64,000 bases of DNA from Shewanella violacea DSS12 (GTDB taxonomy: Bacteria; Pseudomonadota; Gammaproteobacteria; Enterobacterales; Shewanellaceae): assembly GCF_000091325.1 (NCBI RefSeq), contig NC_014012.1, positions 2,524,824 through 2,588,823 of the forward strand, in the 5' to 3' direction. Under the pieces are notes generated by a model. It ran no database searches and had not been told where the DNA came from. It saw nothing but the letters and a program-made list of their open reading frames with translations. Within the stretch, counting starts at the first letter, position 1, and each line of letters opens with the position of its first letter. Shown here in pieces: positions 1 through 9,180 of this stretch. The position numbers and the translations under genes were made by a program.

Positions 1-89
1 AGTTTACATAGGTCAACAACAGTCACTTCGGGAAATGGTGAGTAAATAGGGATTTGAATATTGGTATTAGGGATGGTTTTATATTTCAT
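1..89 (-). CDS. 5' end of a leftward gene, possibly an element replication gene (partial)
   Basis: An ATG at position 89 on the minus strand follows a GGAG ribosome-binding site 8 bases upstream and stays open to the window edge (29 codons, starting MKYKTIPNTNIQIP). The fragment is too short to recognise. It lies divergent to the small repressor gene at 283 and about 570 bp from a dif-like site. In CTX-type filamentous phages the replication gene rstA lies divergent to the repressor rstR near the attachment site, so a replication protein is the natural guess. That identity is inference from layout, not from the residues. Confidence 0.5.
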   Translation of the reverse strand, partial: MKYKTIPNTNIQIPIYSPFPEVTVVDLCK

Positions 90-161
90 CGTGTTTGCTC
101 CAGTGATGCCAGTGATTAGGATTGCGGCGACTTGTCGGGATCAATTCAACAAGCCGCCACG

Positions 162-274
162 CACTGGACAAACAGACCATACACAGTAGTAATAAACTGT
201 ACAACGGTGCACTACTTTGCATTGCTTCATTACGTAGTAGTCACTAAACTTAAGGTTGAATTAACACTGGACAA
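162..274. repeat. Pair of 10-bp direct repeats in the divergent promoter region
   Basis: CACTGGACAA occurs at 162-171 and again at 265-274, in the gap between the leftward partial gene and the repressor gene at 283. The right copy sits within a small inverted repeat (CACT-GGACA-AGTG) just ahead of the repressor start. Repeats placed like this are candidate operators for an autoregulating phage repressor. That role is inferred from position only. Confidence 0.4.
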
Positions 275-282
275 GTGATTTT

Positions 283-588
283 ATGCAACCTTCTGAATTG
301 TTAGACCTTATAAGACAGGCTTTAAGCCTCACATCTGACTACCAAGTAGAAAAGAAACTCGGATTTTCACAGGGTTGTGTATCAGGCTGGCGGAGAAACG
401 TGTCTTTTCCTAAGAATGCCGTTTTAATTCAGTTTGCGAAAATCTTGAACATGAATGCAGGTATCTTGATGATTTATGGGCTGGAATACCGCGAAAAGGA
501 CACGGAAGCCAAAGAGCAGATAGGTAAGCTGATAAATGCAATTCATCATGCCAAGTTTGATGATTCTTTTGTTAATTCACACGCTTAA
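283..588 (+). CDS. Small phage-type HTH repressor (DUF3693-like)
   Basis: 101 residues. The pattern ELLDLIRQALSLTSDYQVEK, then GFSQGCVSGWRRN and a hydrophobic helix KNAVLIQFAKILNM, fits a Cro/C1-like helix-turn-helix of the DUF3693 type, which is common in vibrio and Shewanella prophages and filamentous-phage-like elements. It probably binds its own promoter region and represses the divergent gene that starts at 89. The ribosome-binding site is weak (TGGACAAG about 10 bases before the ATG), as is common for phage repressors. With the dif-like site at 661 it suggests one end of an Xer-integrated element. The HTH call is solid; the element type is inferred. Confidence 0.65.
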   Translation: MQPSELLDLIRQALSLTSDYQVEKKLGFSQGCVSGWRRNVSFPKNAVLIQFAKILNMNAGILMIYGLEYREKDTEAKEQIGKLINAIHHAKFDDSFVNSHA

Positions 589-660
589 ACCGCGAAAAAT
601 ATTCTTCACTGTTTTTATAGCAAGTCATTGATAAGCCTGCAAAGTAGCGATAACAATGCT

Positions 661-688
661 ATTACACATTCTATACATTGTGCGCACT
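661..688 (-). other. dif-like Xer recombination site (possible attachment site)
   Basis: Read on the minus strand this 28-mer matches the Escherichia coli dif site at 22 of 28 positions by eye. The left (XerC) arm is AGTGCGCACAA against GGTGCGCATAA, the 6-bp centre TGTATA is identical, and the right (XerD) arm is GAATGTGTAAT against TTATGTTAAAT. It lies 73 bp beyond the end of the repressor gene, in the place where an attachment site lies in CTX-type filamentous prophages. It may be a hybrid attachment site, or the chromosomal dif itself. The rest of the 589-890 gap holds nothing else I recognise. Confidence 0.6.
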
Positions 689-890
689 TATTGGTATGGA
701 TGCCCGGATGGCATTTGAGACCTTAAACCTGACTATTATTCCTTTGTTAACCTTATCCAATTCAAACTGCTCATCCATGTATTACAAAGATGAGCCCCAT
801 GTTTTGTTCGAGTCCGTTGTCTTTAAGCAAAGTTAGCTTCTTGGTAAATAATAACGTATGTGCGTCCATGATTATTTGTTCAAACTCGCC

Positions 891-2036
891 TTAAGGAGTT
901 TCAGCTTTATCTTTATCCCAAAGTAAAAGCTTACGCCAGCCATTCACATTCGCCGGACCGGTTTTTCTGAGTACCATGTTACGCATGATACGGCCGATAA
1001 ATGTGCGTCCTTTTCCGGCCAGTCTAATGACTCTATTAGATTCATCGATAACCCAAGAGATCTGCGCTAAACGTTGTGCTTTAAATGCTGGCAATAAGGT
1101 CTTAGTGGTTTTATGGGTCTTGAGCAAGTCAGCCAGACAATGTGCATCTTCTAAACCCATACCAACACCTTGTTGCAGTGTCGGCGGACATCCATGTAGT
1201 GCATCGCCTATAAGGACAACTTTGCCTGAGTAGACATCACGACAAGTCACAGATTTTAACCTGCCTTGTATAACTGGTGTATCAGCCTCCAAGCACTCGA
1301 TAGCAGAGACAACCTTGCTATCGAAACCTGAAAAACGTCGACGTAACCAGGCTTTCTTATCTTTTATCGACTCAAACTTACCCGTTTCATCCAGTATGTG
1401 TGCATAGCAATAGACCTTGTTATCAGGCATGGGATAACGCATAAATAAGTTATCTGAGCCTAAATAATATGTCGGATCCAGTCCCTGTGTGTCTTGCTCA
1501 ATCAAGAAACGCCAGTTTGTCACACCCAGATCTTCTAATTCAGGATTCTCGAATGACATATGCCGAGTTTGTGAGTTTATGCCGTCGGCAGCAACCACAA
1601 GATCAAATAGCTCAGAGTCTCCATTATCGAACTCAACATCTGCTATTTCATCATATTGATTTATCTGCTTAACGCTGACACCAAATCTGACTTTGGTCTC
1701 CATACCTTGGCGCAGTAACTCCAGCAGTTTAACTCGCGGCAATGCCAGAAATGGTTGCTGGTTGAAAGGCTCTTCTAATAATGAAGCAGACGATATAATT
1801 TTCCCATTGGGTTTAACGTAACTGACGGCTTTAACTTGATGAGCTGACTGTAGAAGTTTCTGCTTTAAACCTAACTTATCCAAACCGGCAACGGCATTGG
1901 CAGGCAGACAAATCCCGGCACCATCACAGGACCATGTAGGCGTTCGTTCTATGAGTGTATATTCGTGTGTTGAATCATCGAGACGCCTGGCAAGTGATAA
2001 TCCGCTGATACCGGCGCCGACAATGAGAATCTTCAT
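891..2036 (-). CDS. FAD-dependent aromatic-ring monooxygenase-like protein
   Basis: 381 residues. The N-terminus has the Rossmann dinucleotide motif VGAGISGLSLARRL (residues about 6-19). The second FAD signature GDALHGCPP appears near residue 277, with a following Gly/Leu-rich helix. This is the class A flavoprotein monooxygenase pattern (FAD_binding_3; salicylate or 3-hydroxybenzoate hydroxylase type), which uses NAD(P)H and O2 to hydroxylate substrates. The length is normal for the family. It stands alone, without ring-cleavage genes nearby, so the substrate cannot be named. No strong ribosome-binding site precedes the ATG at 2036. Family assignment is firm; function is open. Confidence 0.8.
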   Translation of the reverse strand: MKILIVGAGISGLSLARRLDDSTHEYTLIERTPTWSCDGAGICLPANAVAGLDKLGLKQKLLQSAHQVKAVSYVKPNGKIISSASLLEEPFNQQPFLALPRVKLLELLRQGMETKVRFGVSVKQINQYDEIADVEFDNGDSELFDLVVAADGINSQTRHMSFENPELEDLGVTNWRFLIEQDTQGLDPTYYLGSDNLFMRYPMPDNKVYCYAHILDETGKFESIKDKKAWLRRRFSGFDSKVVSAIECLEADTPVIQGRLKSVTCRDVYSGKVVLIGDALHGCPPTLQQGVGMGLEDAHCLADLLKTHKTTKTLLPAFKAQRLAQISWVIDESNRVIRLAGKGRTFIGRIMRNMVLRKTGPANVNGWRKLLLWDKDKAETP

Positions 2037-2460
2037 GGACTATATTCTTGTGTATAAATCTATGGTGCGATTATGTCAGCCTCAGTAGGCTAAGGCAAAA
2101 AATAGTTTTTCATGTCAGCCATTCTTATGAGAAATATTCAAGCAGATTGAATCCCTTAAGCGATAAGGACATAGAAACAAATCAGTCTAGGTTTATCTAA
2201 ATCTTGCACCTAAGCACCCTATTCTTCTTATGCAATCTTGACCTAATTCACCGACTCATTGGGTGAACATATTCGCTGTAGCAGCCAAGCGCCCTAGCCC
2301 TCTAGCAGACAGGGAAATTGAAGCCGACTCATCGTAAATTTAAGCAGTTCACAGGTTCAATACCTCATGGATTAGGAAATATCGATGAACTTTTTCCCTT
2401 ATGTGCAATCTGAGGTTTAGAGGTAACACTCGCAAACTTTTCATTATTAGGAGTCGACTT
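2037..2460. other. Intergenic region without recognised genes
   Basis: A 424-bp gap between two divergently transcribed genes, so it must hold both promoters. I see no RNA gene, repeat or clear operator in it. A frame upstream of 2461 extends the metallopeptidase ORF to 2401 but has no ribosome-binding site and would bury the signal peptide. Confidence 0.5.
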
Positions 2461-3705
2461 ATGCCATCAGTGGCAAATATTTTCTTAGCACCATTACTCA
2501 CACTAGTAGTCATGATTCCATATTCATCTAGTGCAGAGCCTGCTATACCTATCAAGCTGCCATCACTGCAATATCAAATAACAATAGACCCAGAAAATCC
2601 AAACCAGTTGAATGTTAGCGTCGATACTCAGATGCTCGACAATGTGTCGCTACTTCCAGCCAGAACAGCTATCCATAAGAACCTGCCAACACTGAGCTGT
2701 GTTAAGCCTGATGGTTCAACAACCAAGATTGACTACAATGAACGCATTCAATGCAATAGCCTAGAGTGGACGTTACCGCTCCAAGTGGTCAGTAAAGATG
2801 GCTTTGACCCTTCGACGCAGCTAGACACCAGAGACCCAATAAAGGACTGGTATTTTGTCAGTGAGACAAACTCACTGGTCAGATTTAATGATTTATCACG
2901 CAATGAAGAGATCCTGGGCAGCATGGTTTGTACGCCAAATAAGGTTTGCTCCGAGCTTCCCAGCACTTCATTACCACCATTATTTCTGCTTTGGGGGATG
3001 GACACCACCACGCTGAATATTAGCGATAAAATCGTCACTGTACATAGTGATACCCCCTTAGTGATAAAACATCTGCAAAGCTGGAAACCCACTTTAGAGA
3101 AACAACTCAACTACTTAAACCATGTATTTCCCAATGACGTGAAACAATGGCAAATGGCATTTTTTAGCCGAGATAAGGCAGTAAGAGGTGTTGGCGGCGC
3201 AGCTGGGAGCAATCTGATTTTGATCAATGCATTACTCGATCACAACAAGCTAACCCATGATTCAATACAGATGATGCTGAGAATTGCATCCCATGAATCT
3301 ATTCATGTGATGAACACCCAAGACACCCCATCCTGGGCCGGTGAGAGCTTAGCCGAATACTATGCTTTGAAATCAATGCGGGGGTCGAAATTTGAAATGC
3401 AAGACCCTACCGAGCGCTGGCATGAATTCGCCATAAAATTCCCATTCGCCAACACAGGACTATTCGAAGCCCATAGGCATGTAAAAGAGCAGCATGAGTA
3501 CCAATATTATCCACTGTTCTACTTTGAAGGCGCAGCATTTTGGAATGATCTTGATAACGCGCTGACCGACACAGGCTCCAACCTGGACGAATGGATCACT
3601 CGCTTATCATTTAGCGACTACCATTTTTCAAACACCTTTATAGCAAGCATCACCAAGCAGATTGGGCAAGAAAAGTGGCTGGAAATATCCAACAGCTATC
3701 TATAA
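2461..3705 (+). CDS. Secreted HExxH zinc metallopeptidase-like protein
   Basis: 414 residues from the ATG at 2461, chosen because AGGAG lies 7 bases upstream and because this start exposes a signal peptide (MPSVANIFLAPLLTLVVM...SSA). HESIH at residues 278-282 is an HExxH zinc site. It is followed by WAGESLAEYYA, whose E295 or E299 could be the third ligand, as in gluzincins. The protein is therefore expected outside the cytoplasm and may cleave peptides or cell-wall material. I do not recognise a named family. It is monocistronic and followed by a clear terminator. Confidence 0.65.
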   Translation: MPSVANIFLAPLLTLVVMIPYSSSAEPAIPIKLPSLQYQITIDPENPNQLNVSVDTQMLDNVSLLPARTAIHKNLPTLSCVKPDGSTTKIDYNERIQCNSLEWTLPLQVVSKDGFDPSTQLDTRDPIKDWYFVSETNSLVRFNDLSRNEEILGSMVCTPNKVCSELPSTSLPPLFLLWGMDTTTLNISDKIVTVHSDTPLVIKHLQSWKPTLEKQLNYLNHVFPNDVKQWQMAFFSRDKAVRGVGGAAGSNLILINALLDHNKLTHDSIQMMLRIASHESIHVMNTQDTPSWAGESLAEYYALKSMRGSKFEMQDPTERWHEFAIKFPFANTGLFEAHRHVKEQHEYQYYPLFYFEGAAFWNDLDNALTDTGSNLDEWITRLSFSDYHFSNTFIASITKQIGQEKWLEISNSYL

Positions 3706-3731
3706 CAGCAAGCTCTCTATAGCAATCGAGA

Positions 3732-3770
3732 AGTCGACGCCGGATATTATTCAAGGCGTCGACTTTCTTT
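3732..3770 (+). terminator. Rho-independent terminator after the metallopeptidase gene
   Basis: Perfect 10-bp stem AGTCGACGCC / GGCGTCGACT (3732-3741 and 3755-3764) with a 13-base loop, followed by TTCTTT. Confidence 0.8.
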
Positions 3771-3905
3771 ATCAGATGTTCTGCCAGCAGGCAAATATTC
3801 AAAACCTGCAATCCATTCATAAGATGCAAGAGCCCTCTGTTACAGGCATACAGTAAGGTTCATGAAAGCTCCCTTCTCTCACTTTCTCTGACTAATCCTC
3901 TAAAG

Positions 3906-3936
3906 AAAGGCTAAACCTATTTTAGGTTTAGCCTTT
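3906..3936 (-). terminator. Hairpin overlapping the norR stop codon
   Basis: Perfect 14-bp stem AAAGGCTAAACCTA / TAGGTTTAGCCTTT with a 3-base loop. The norR stop codon (3917-3919) lies inside the stem. On the minus strand it is followed by CTTTA, so it probably ends norR transcription. Confidence 0.7.
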
Positions 3937-5500
3937 TGGCTAATCGATGCAGGTTACCCGTGTCGATTTTAAGCGCTCTGGCGGTTGCCGCCCAATTCAT
4001 CTGATGCTGTTGCAAGGCCTGTTTGATCATGGTGGTTTGAAACTGCTCCGTTGCTTCACGTAGCCCTTCACGCAGTCCTTCATCTGACTGCTGCTCTAAC
4101 TTCTCTGCATGTGACTGTCCTGAATATTGCGGAGCAAGATTAGATTCAGCAAACCTGGGGGTAATTAAATCATGTTCTAGTTTTAGCTCAAAATGACTGG
4201 GTTTCAATACCAGATAAGTATCATTACTGCGTGATTTAGCAATCACAGCTGCGCGGTTAATGGCATGCTCTAATTCACGCACATTACCGGGCCAAGGGTA
4301 GGATTTGAGTAAATTGCTTGTGGCATATTCCATGCTGATATTCGTTAGGCCTAATTTTGCCTTACAACGTTCGGTAAAAAAGCCCGACAGCAAGGTGATA
4401 TCCTCCTGGCGTTCACGTAACGCAGGCACATGCACCGGAAAAACATTTAATCTATGATATAAATCGGCCCTAAAGCGCCCTTCTTTCACCTCTTGATGTA
4501 AGGCGCGATTGGTCGCCGCCACAATGCGAGTATTCACTTTCAAACTGTGTTCATCACCCACGCGCTGCACGTCGCCGTATTGTAAGACTCGTAGCAACTT
4601 GGCCTGCAGAGTAAGTGATAACTCACCCACTTCATCGAGGAATAAGGTGCTGTTATTGGCTAGCTCAAATTTACCCTTACGATTACTTATCGCTCCGGTA
4701 AAAGCACCCTTAACGTGTCCAAATAATTCACTTTCAGCGACACTTTCCGGTAAGGCGGCACAGTTTAAATACACTAAGGTATGTTTAGCGCGAGACGATT
4801 TCTCGTGTATCGATGCGGCAACTAGCTCTTTACCCACGCCAGTCTCACCTGTGATCAGCACAGATAAATCGGTATTAGCCACGGCTTTAATGTCACGTTT
4901 TAAATCCATCATGCCCACAGACTGACCTATCATCTGCACTGTGCTACTGGTTTCTAAATGCAAAGCATCGACTTGGGGCATCACTCCAGCCTGGGCCTCT
5001 AGCTTTTCCATTAACAAGGCGGTATGCAAGCTGGCCGAGGCGAGCGCGCTGATGATCCGCAGATCTTCATTGCTTAAGGAATCGAAATGCTGCGGATTGA
5101 AGGCATCTATGGTCAGTGCACCAATCAGTTGATCATTGGCGATTAATGGCAAACCGATACAGGAATGCACCTGTAACTTACCCACCATATTGGGAATTAA
5201 GCCATCGTAGGGATCGGGTAATTCACTGTCAGCAGGAAAGCGCACCACATCCCCCGCACGGGCAATGGCTTCTAATCTTGGGTGCTCATGAATATTAAAA
5301 CGTCGTCCCAATACCTCATCAAATAAACCATCGATTGCTAAGGGAGAAAAATGATCATTGTTAAAGGCCAGCAGCGCCGATGCATCACAACCAAACTGCT
5401 TTCTGATCACCGAGAGCAAACGTTTAAAGCGTCCCTGACTGGACACTCCCTGAGTTAAATCTATGGCGAGTTGGGTTAATGTTTTCTTTTGATTATTCAT
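3917..5500 (-). CDS. norR: NorR, nitric-oxide-sensing sigma-54 activator
   Basis: 527 residues from the ATG at 5500, which has AGGT upstream; a longer TTG start at 5524 is possible. The N-terminal GAF domain holds the NO-sensing iron and the highly conserved stretch RAGDVVRFPADSELPDPYDG. The central AAA+ domain has Walker A GETGVGKE, the sigma-54 contact loop GAFTGA and the FLDEVGEL box. The C-terminus is a Fis-type HTH (NWAATARALKIDTGNLHRLA). NorR activates the divergent norVW operon when NO binds. Three matching binding sites and a sigma-54 promoter lie in the intergenic region, which supports the assignment strongly. Confidence 0.96.
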   Translation of the reverse strand: MNNQKKTLTQLAIDLTQGVSSQGRFKRLLSVIRKQFGCDASALLAFNNDHFSPLAIDGLFDEVLGRRFNIHEHPRLEAIARAGDVVRFPADSELPDPYDGLIPNMVGKLQVHSCIGLPLIANDQLIGALTIDAFNPQHFDSLSNEDLRIISALASASLHTALLMEKLEAQAGVMPQVDALHLETSSTVQMIGQSVGMMDLKRDIKAVANTDLSVLITGETGVGKELVAASIHEKSSRAKHTLVYLNCAALPESVAESELFGHVKGAFTGAISNRKGKFELANNSTLFLDEVGELSLTLQAKLLRVLQYGDVQRVGDEHSLKVNTRIVAATNRALHQEVKEGRFRADLYHRLNVFPVHVPALRERQEDITLLSGFFTERCKAKLGLTNISMEYATSNLLKSYPWPGNVRELEHAINRAAVIAKSRSNDTYLVLKPSHFELKLEHDLITPRFAESNLAPQYSGQSHAEKLEQQSDEGLREGLREATEQFQTTMIKQALQQHQMNWAATARALKIDTGNLHRLAKRLNLK

Positions 5501-5648
5501 ATTTACCTGGTTGCATACTTTCAATGTGTATTACTTTTATTTGTCATTACTAGCCAGATTCTCGGTCTGGCCCTTCTTAGCTGTTGCTCACAAGAGGGAC
5601 ACCTGATGGCATTCATTCGCTAGCTTAGGTTTATTTCAAGATCCCACA

Positions 5649-5704
5649 GTCATAATGACACTATCGCTGTCTAAATGACAGTTGAAACGCAGTGTCATTT
5701 CGAC
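5649..5704. promoter_or_regulatory. Three NorR-binding sites
   Basis: The NorR core is GTCA-N3-TGAC. GTCATAATGAC at 5649-5659 is a perfect match. GTCTAAATGAC (5669-5679) and GTCATTTCGAC (5694-5704) each differ at one base. Three enhancer sites at 20-25 bp spacing, 55-110 bp upstream of the sigma-54 promoter, reproduce the E. coli norR-norV arrangement. Confidence 0.88.
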
Positions 5705-5758
5705 ATTTAAAACCGTTCAAAAAATATCTATCTTATACATATCAATACGTTAAAAACT

Positions 5759-5774
5759 TGGCACGTTAGGTGCA
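5759..5774 (+). promoter_or_regulatory. Sigma-54 promoter of norVW
   Basis: TGGCAC-N5-GTGCA with GG at 5760-5761 and GC at 5772-5773, exactly ten bases between them, as sigma-54 promoters require. Transcription should start near 5785, about 45 bp before the norV start. Confidence 0.9.
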
Positions 5775-5829
5775 ATAGCTTGGTCAGATTAAAATTAAAT
5801 TTAAACTCAAACTTGAGTAAGGTAAACCA

Positions 5830-7350
5830 ATGACTATTCACATTAAAAACAACATCCACTGGGTAGGTCAGCGCGATTGGGAAATTAAAGACTTCCACGG
5901 CACCGAATATAAAATCACCCAAGGTACAAGTTACAACAGCTACCTTATCCGTGAAGAGAAAACAGTCTTAATTGATACCGTAGACCAAAGATTTAGCATG
6001 CAATTCTTGCAACAACTGGAAAGTGAAATCGATCTCAATGAAATCGACTTTATTGTCATCAACCACGCCGAAGAAGATCACTCAGGTGCACTGGGTGCGC
6101 TTTTGGCTAAAATTCCCGATACGCCGATTTACTGTACCGAAAACGCCATCGATTCCATCACAGGTTTACACCACCACCCAGAATGGAACTTTAACGTGGT
6201 AAAAACCGGCGACACCATAGACATAGGTAACGACAAGCAGCTGATATTTATTGAATCACCTATGCTGCATTGGCCTGATAGCATGATGACCTATTTAACC
6301 GGTGACGGAGTACTCTTCAGTAACGATGCCTTTGGTCAACACTACTGCGATGAACATCTGTTTAACGATGAGGTCGACCAGAATGAATTAATGGAGCAGT
6401 GCCTACGTTACTACTCAAATATCCTCACGCCTTTTAGTGCCCTAGTGACAGCAAAAATTAATGAAGTGCTGAGCTTTAACTTACCCGTGGAGATGATTGC
6501 GACTTCCCACGGCGTTGTCTGGCGCGACAATCCAACTCAAATTATTCACCAGTATTTAGAGTGGGCGAATAACTATCAGGAAGATCGTATCACCATCTTC
6601 TACGATTCAATGTCAAACAATACACGCATGATGGCCGATGCCATTGCCCAGGGCATTCATGATGTAGACCCTGCCGTTGCGGTAAAAGTGTTTAACGTGG
6701 CGCGCCAGGATAAAAATGAAATCCTCGCCCATGTATTTCGCTCCAAGGGGATTTTAGTTGGCTCATCCACCATGAATAACGTCATGATGCCTAAGGTCGC
6801 TGGTATGTTGGAAGAGATCACTGGCTTACGCTTTAAGGATAAAAAAGCCGGCGCATTTGGCAGTTATGGTTGGAACGGCGGTGCGGTAGATCGCATTCAT
6901 AGTCGCTTAACCGACGCCGGATTTACCACCACGGTTAGCTTAAAGAGCAAATGGCGCCCCGATGGTAAAGCCATGCAAGTGTGCCGCGAGCACGGCAGGC
7001 AGATAGCGAAGGACTGGACTTGGCAAGATCTGACTAAAATCGAACCTTTGGTTTTAAAACCCACAAATATAGCTAAGGCTAAACCCAAATCAAAGCCACA
7101 GCCACAATTTAGCAATGCCGCGCCCCTTGTCAGTGAAAGCAGTACGGCTAATGACGCAGTGGCAGTAAACGAGCAACAAAGCATGATATGCACTGTGTGT
7201 AACTGGGTTTACGACCCAAGTCTAGGTGAGCCCAATCAAGGCGTTGAGCCCAATACCCCTTGGTCTGAAGTGCCGGAGTTTTTCCTTTGTCCAGATTGCG
7301 CATTAGGTAAAGACGTATTTATCGCATATCAGGAGCAAAAAGTATCATGA
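5830..7350 (+). CDS. norV: NorV, flavorubredoxin NO reductase
   Basis: 506 residues, slightly longer than E. coli NorV (479). The N-terminal beta-lactamase-like domain carries the di-iron ligands: NHAEEDHSG (HxExDH), LHWPDS, SNDAFG and SHGVVWR. A flavodoxin domain follows ([17 protein letters not shown] binds FMN phosphate). After a Pro/Lys/Ser-rich linker, a C-terminal rubredoxin has two Cys pairs, CTVC and CPDC. The enzyme reduces NO to N2O under anoxic conditions in the cytoplasm, with electrons from NorW. AAGGT lies 6 bases before the ATG. The stop overlaps the norW start (ATGA). Linker length explains the extra residues. Confidence 0.96.
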   Translation: MTIHIKNNIHWVGQRDWEIKDFHGTEYKITQGTSYNSYLIREEKTVLIDTVDQRFSMQFLQQLESEIDLNEIDFIVINHAEEDHSGALGALLAKIPDTPIYCTENAIDSITGLHHHPEWNFNVVKTGDTIDIGNDKQLIFIESPMLHWPDSMMTYLTGDGVLFSNDAFGQHYCDEHLFNDEVDQNELMEQCLRYYSNILTPFSALVTAKINEVLSFNLPVEMIATSHGVVWRDNPTQIIHQYLEWANNYQEDRITIFYDSMSNNTRMMADAIAQGIHDVDPAVAVKVFNVARQDKNEILAHVFRSKGILVGSSTMNNVMMPKVAGMLEEITGLRFKDKKAGAFGSYGWNGGAVDRIHSRLTDAGFTTTVSLKSKWRPDGKAMQVCREHGRQIAKDWTWQDLTKIEPLVLKPTNIAKAKPKSKPQPQFSNAAPLVSESSTANDAVAVNEQQSMICTVCNWVYDPSLGEPNQGVEPNTPWSEVPEFFLCPDCALGKDVFIAYQEQKVS

Positions 7351-8516
7351 GTCATCCCATCATCATTATTGGTAGCGGTTTTGCCGCTTACCAGTTAATT
7401 AAAACCATACGCCGTAGTGATTCGACACTGCCTATCTGGGTTTTTACCAGGGATGATGGTCATGACTATAACAAACCCGATTTAAGCCATGTGTTTAGCA
7501 AGCAGCAAGGCGCCGATGAGCTCATTACCAAGCGTGCCTCAGAGTTTGCTGATGAGTTTAATATCACCTTATATAGCCAAACTCGAGTCGAAAAAATCGA
7601 TGTTGAGCAAGAACACATTCTGGTTGAGGGTAAAGCTTATCCCTATAGCAAGCTGGTATTAGCCACGGGGGCTAAGGCCTTTGTGCCCCCTATTGAGGGC
7701 GATGCGGTGCAAGATGTGCTGACCTTAAACAGTCTGAGTGAGTATGCCAGTGCCCAGCAACAGCTGAGCCAGGCACAAGAGGTGTTATTAATTGGCGCAG
7801 GATTAATCGGTTGTGAAATAGCCATGGATCTTAGCAGCAGTGGTAAACAGGTGACCTTAGTTGATCCACAATCTCAACTAATGGCCAATCTGTTGCCTGA
7901 ATTTGTCGCGGCGCCTTTGCATAAAATAATGACCGAGACTGGCATTAGTTTCGAACTAAACAACAAGGTTAGCTCCTTATCCCAGCATAGCGATAATAGT
8001 GGCAATCACAATGACAAAAAGATAGTGGCTAAGCTCAACTCTGGTAAACAAATCATAGTCGATGCGGTCATTTCGGTAGCTGGGTTAAAGGCTAATTTAC
8101 AACTCGCCCAAGAGGCGGGATTAGCCACCCGACAAGGCATAGTCGTCAATGCTCAACTGCAAACGTCAGCCAATAATGTTTATGCTCTGGGGGACTGTGC
8201 TGAGATAGAGGGACAGGTGAAGGCCTATTTACAACCCATTTTACTGAGCGCCAACACCTTAGCTAAGGTATTACAGGGTCAAAGCGCCGAACTTAAGCTG
8301 CCCCCCATGTTAGTTAAGGTGAAAACACCTCTGCTACCTATCCAACTCTCCGGACAAACCGTGAGGAATATCAAGCACTGGCAAACCCAGTTTGATGAAC
8401 TAGGCAGTATTACTAAGGCCTATAACGACAAAAATGAAATGGTTGGCTTTATTGTCACCCAAGAGCATATGAAACAGGCATTTCCCCTATTGCGAGAATT
8501 AAGCAGTGCCGTTTAA
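7347..8516 (+). CDS. norW: NorW, NADH:flavorubredoxin reductase
   Basis: 389 residues (E. coli 377). Two Rossmann motifs are visible: [12 protein letters not shown] at the N-terminus for FAD and [18 protein letters not shown] near residue 150 for NADH. The FAD-contacting segment [11 protein letters not shown] lies near residue 275. It passes electrons from NADH to the rubredoxin domain of NorV. The start overlaps norV by four bases, so the two are translationally coupled, and both are driven by the NorR/sigma-54 promoter. Confidence 0.94.
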   Translation: MSHPIIIIGSGFAAYQLIKTIRRSDSTLPIWVFTRDDGHDYNKPDLSHVFSKQQGADELITKRASEFADEFNITLYSQTRVEKIDVEQEHILVEGKAYPYSKLVLATGAKAFVPPIEGDAVQDVLTLNSLSEYASAQQQLSQAQEVLLIGAGLIGCEIAMDLSSSGKQVTLVDPQSQLMANLLPEFVAAPLHKIMTETGISFELNNKVSSLSQHSDNSGNHNDKKIVAKLNSGKQIIVDAVISVAGLKANLQLAQEAGLATRQGIVVNAQLQTSANNVYALGDCAEIEGQVKAYLQPILLSANTLAKVLQGQSAELKLPPMLVKVKTPLLPIQLSGQTVRNIKHWQTQFDELGSITKAYNDKNEMVGFIVTQEHMKQAFPLLRELSSAV

Positions 8517-8588
8517 ATGTGCTAATTAGCCAGTTCAACTCAATAAACACGTGCCACTTTACCTATTTATAGATAGAAGGATTTTATT

Positions 8589-8897
8589 ATGAGCCATAAA
8601 CGTATTCCAGCAAATTGGACAATCCAACGCTCTACAGCATTTTTCACTAAGGAAAATGTACCCAGCGCCCTGCTTAAACACCACAATACGGCCCGGGGTG
8701 TCTTCGGACAATTATGTGTCATGGAAGGGACAGTGACTTACTTTGGTTTTGCCAACGAGCAAGCCATGGAGCACGAAGTCAAAGTGGTGATTAATGCCGG
8801 ACAGTTTGCCACTAGTCCACCACAATATTGGCACCGTATCGAACTCAGTGACAATGCCCAATTCAATATCAATTTCTGGTCTGACAAAAGCCAGTAA
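8589..8897 (+). CDS. YeaR-like DUF1971 cupin-fold protein
   Basis: 102 residues with AGAAGG upstream of the ATG. Segments such as GQLCVMEGTVTYFGFANE and NAGQFATSPPQYWHRIE match the DUF1971 family, which includes E. coli YeaR, whose gene is induced by nitrate and NO. The biochemical role is not known; a TehB-like tellurite link has been suggested for the domain. It lies 72 bp after norW with no terminator between them, so it is probably the third gene of the NO-stress operon. Its last 30 codons are repeated twice more downstream as non-coding copies. Confidence 0.82.
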   Translation: MSHKRIPANWTIQRSTAFFTKENVPSALLKHHNTARGVFGQLCVMEGTVTYFGFANEQAMEHEVKVVINAGQFATSPPQYWHRIELSDNAQFNINFWSDKSQ

Positions 8898-9117
8898 GCT
8901 TAGCCACTAGTCCAGCATGATATAGACACAGCATCGAACTCAGTGACGATGCCCAATTCAATATCAACTTCTGGTCTGACAAAAGCCAGTCAAGAGACCA
9001 GTAAAGGGCCAGCTTAGCCACTAGTCCACCACAATATAGACACAGCATCGAACTCAGTGACGATGCCCAATTCAATATCAACTTCTGGTCTGACAAAGGA
9101 CCAGTAAAGGGCTAACA
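8808..9117 (+). repeat. Three tandem copies of the 3' end of the YeaR-like gene
   Basis: GCCACTAGTCCA begins units at 8808 (inside the gene), 8903 and 9017. Each continues through CGAACTCAGTGAC and CCCAATTCAATATCAA to CTGGTCTGACAAA. Copies two and three share changes relative to copy one (ATAGACACAGCATCG for TTGGCACCGTATCG) and carry extra 3' sequence CCAGTAAAGGGC. They therefore arose by successive duplication, the last one most recent. The stop codon of copy one keeps the gene at normal length. Confidence 0.9.
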
Positions 9118-9144
9118 GCCAAGTCAGCAGCCGGTGACCAAATT

Positions 9145-9180
9145 ACGCCCCATGACACCTATGTCATGGGGCGTAGGTTT
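9145..9180 (+). terminator. Terminator of the norVW operon
   Basis: Perfect 13-bp stem ACGCCCCATGACA / TGTCATGGGGCGT with a 4-base loop, then AGGTTTATT. It follows the repeat block and probably ends the norV-norW-yeaR transcript. Confidence 0.8.

Noticed and set aside
8869..9096. 75-codon minus-strand frame over the repeats
   Set aside because: Its internal repetition simply reflects the tandem DNA copies; no start signals.
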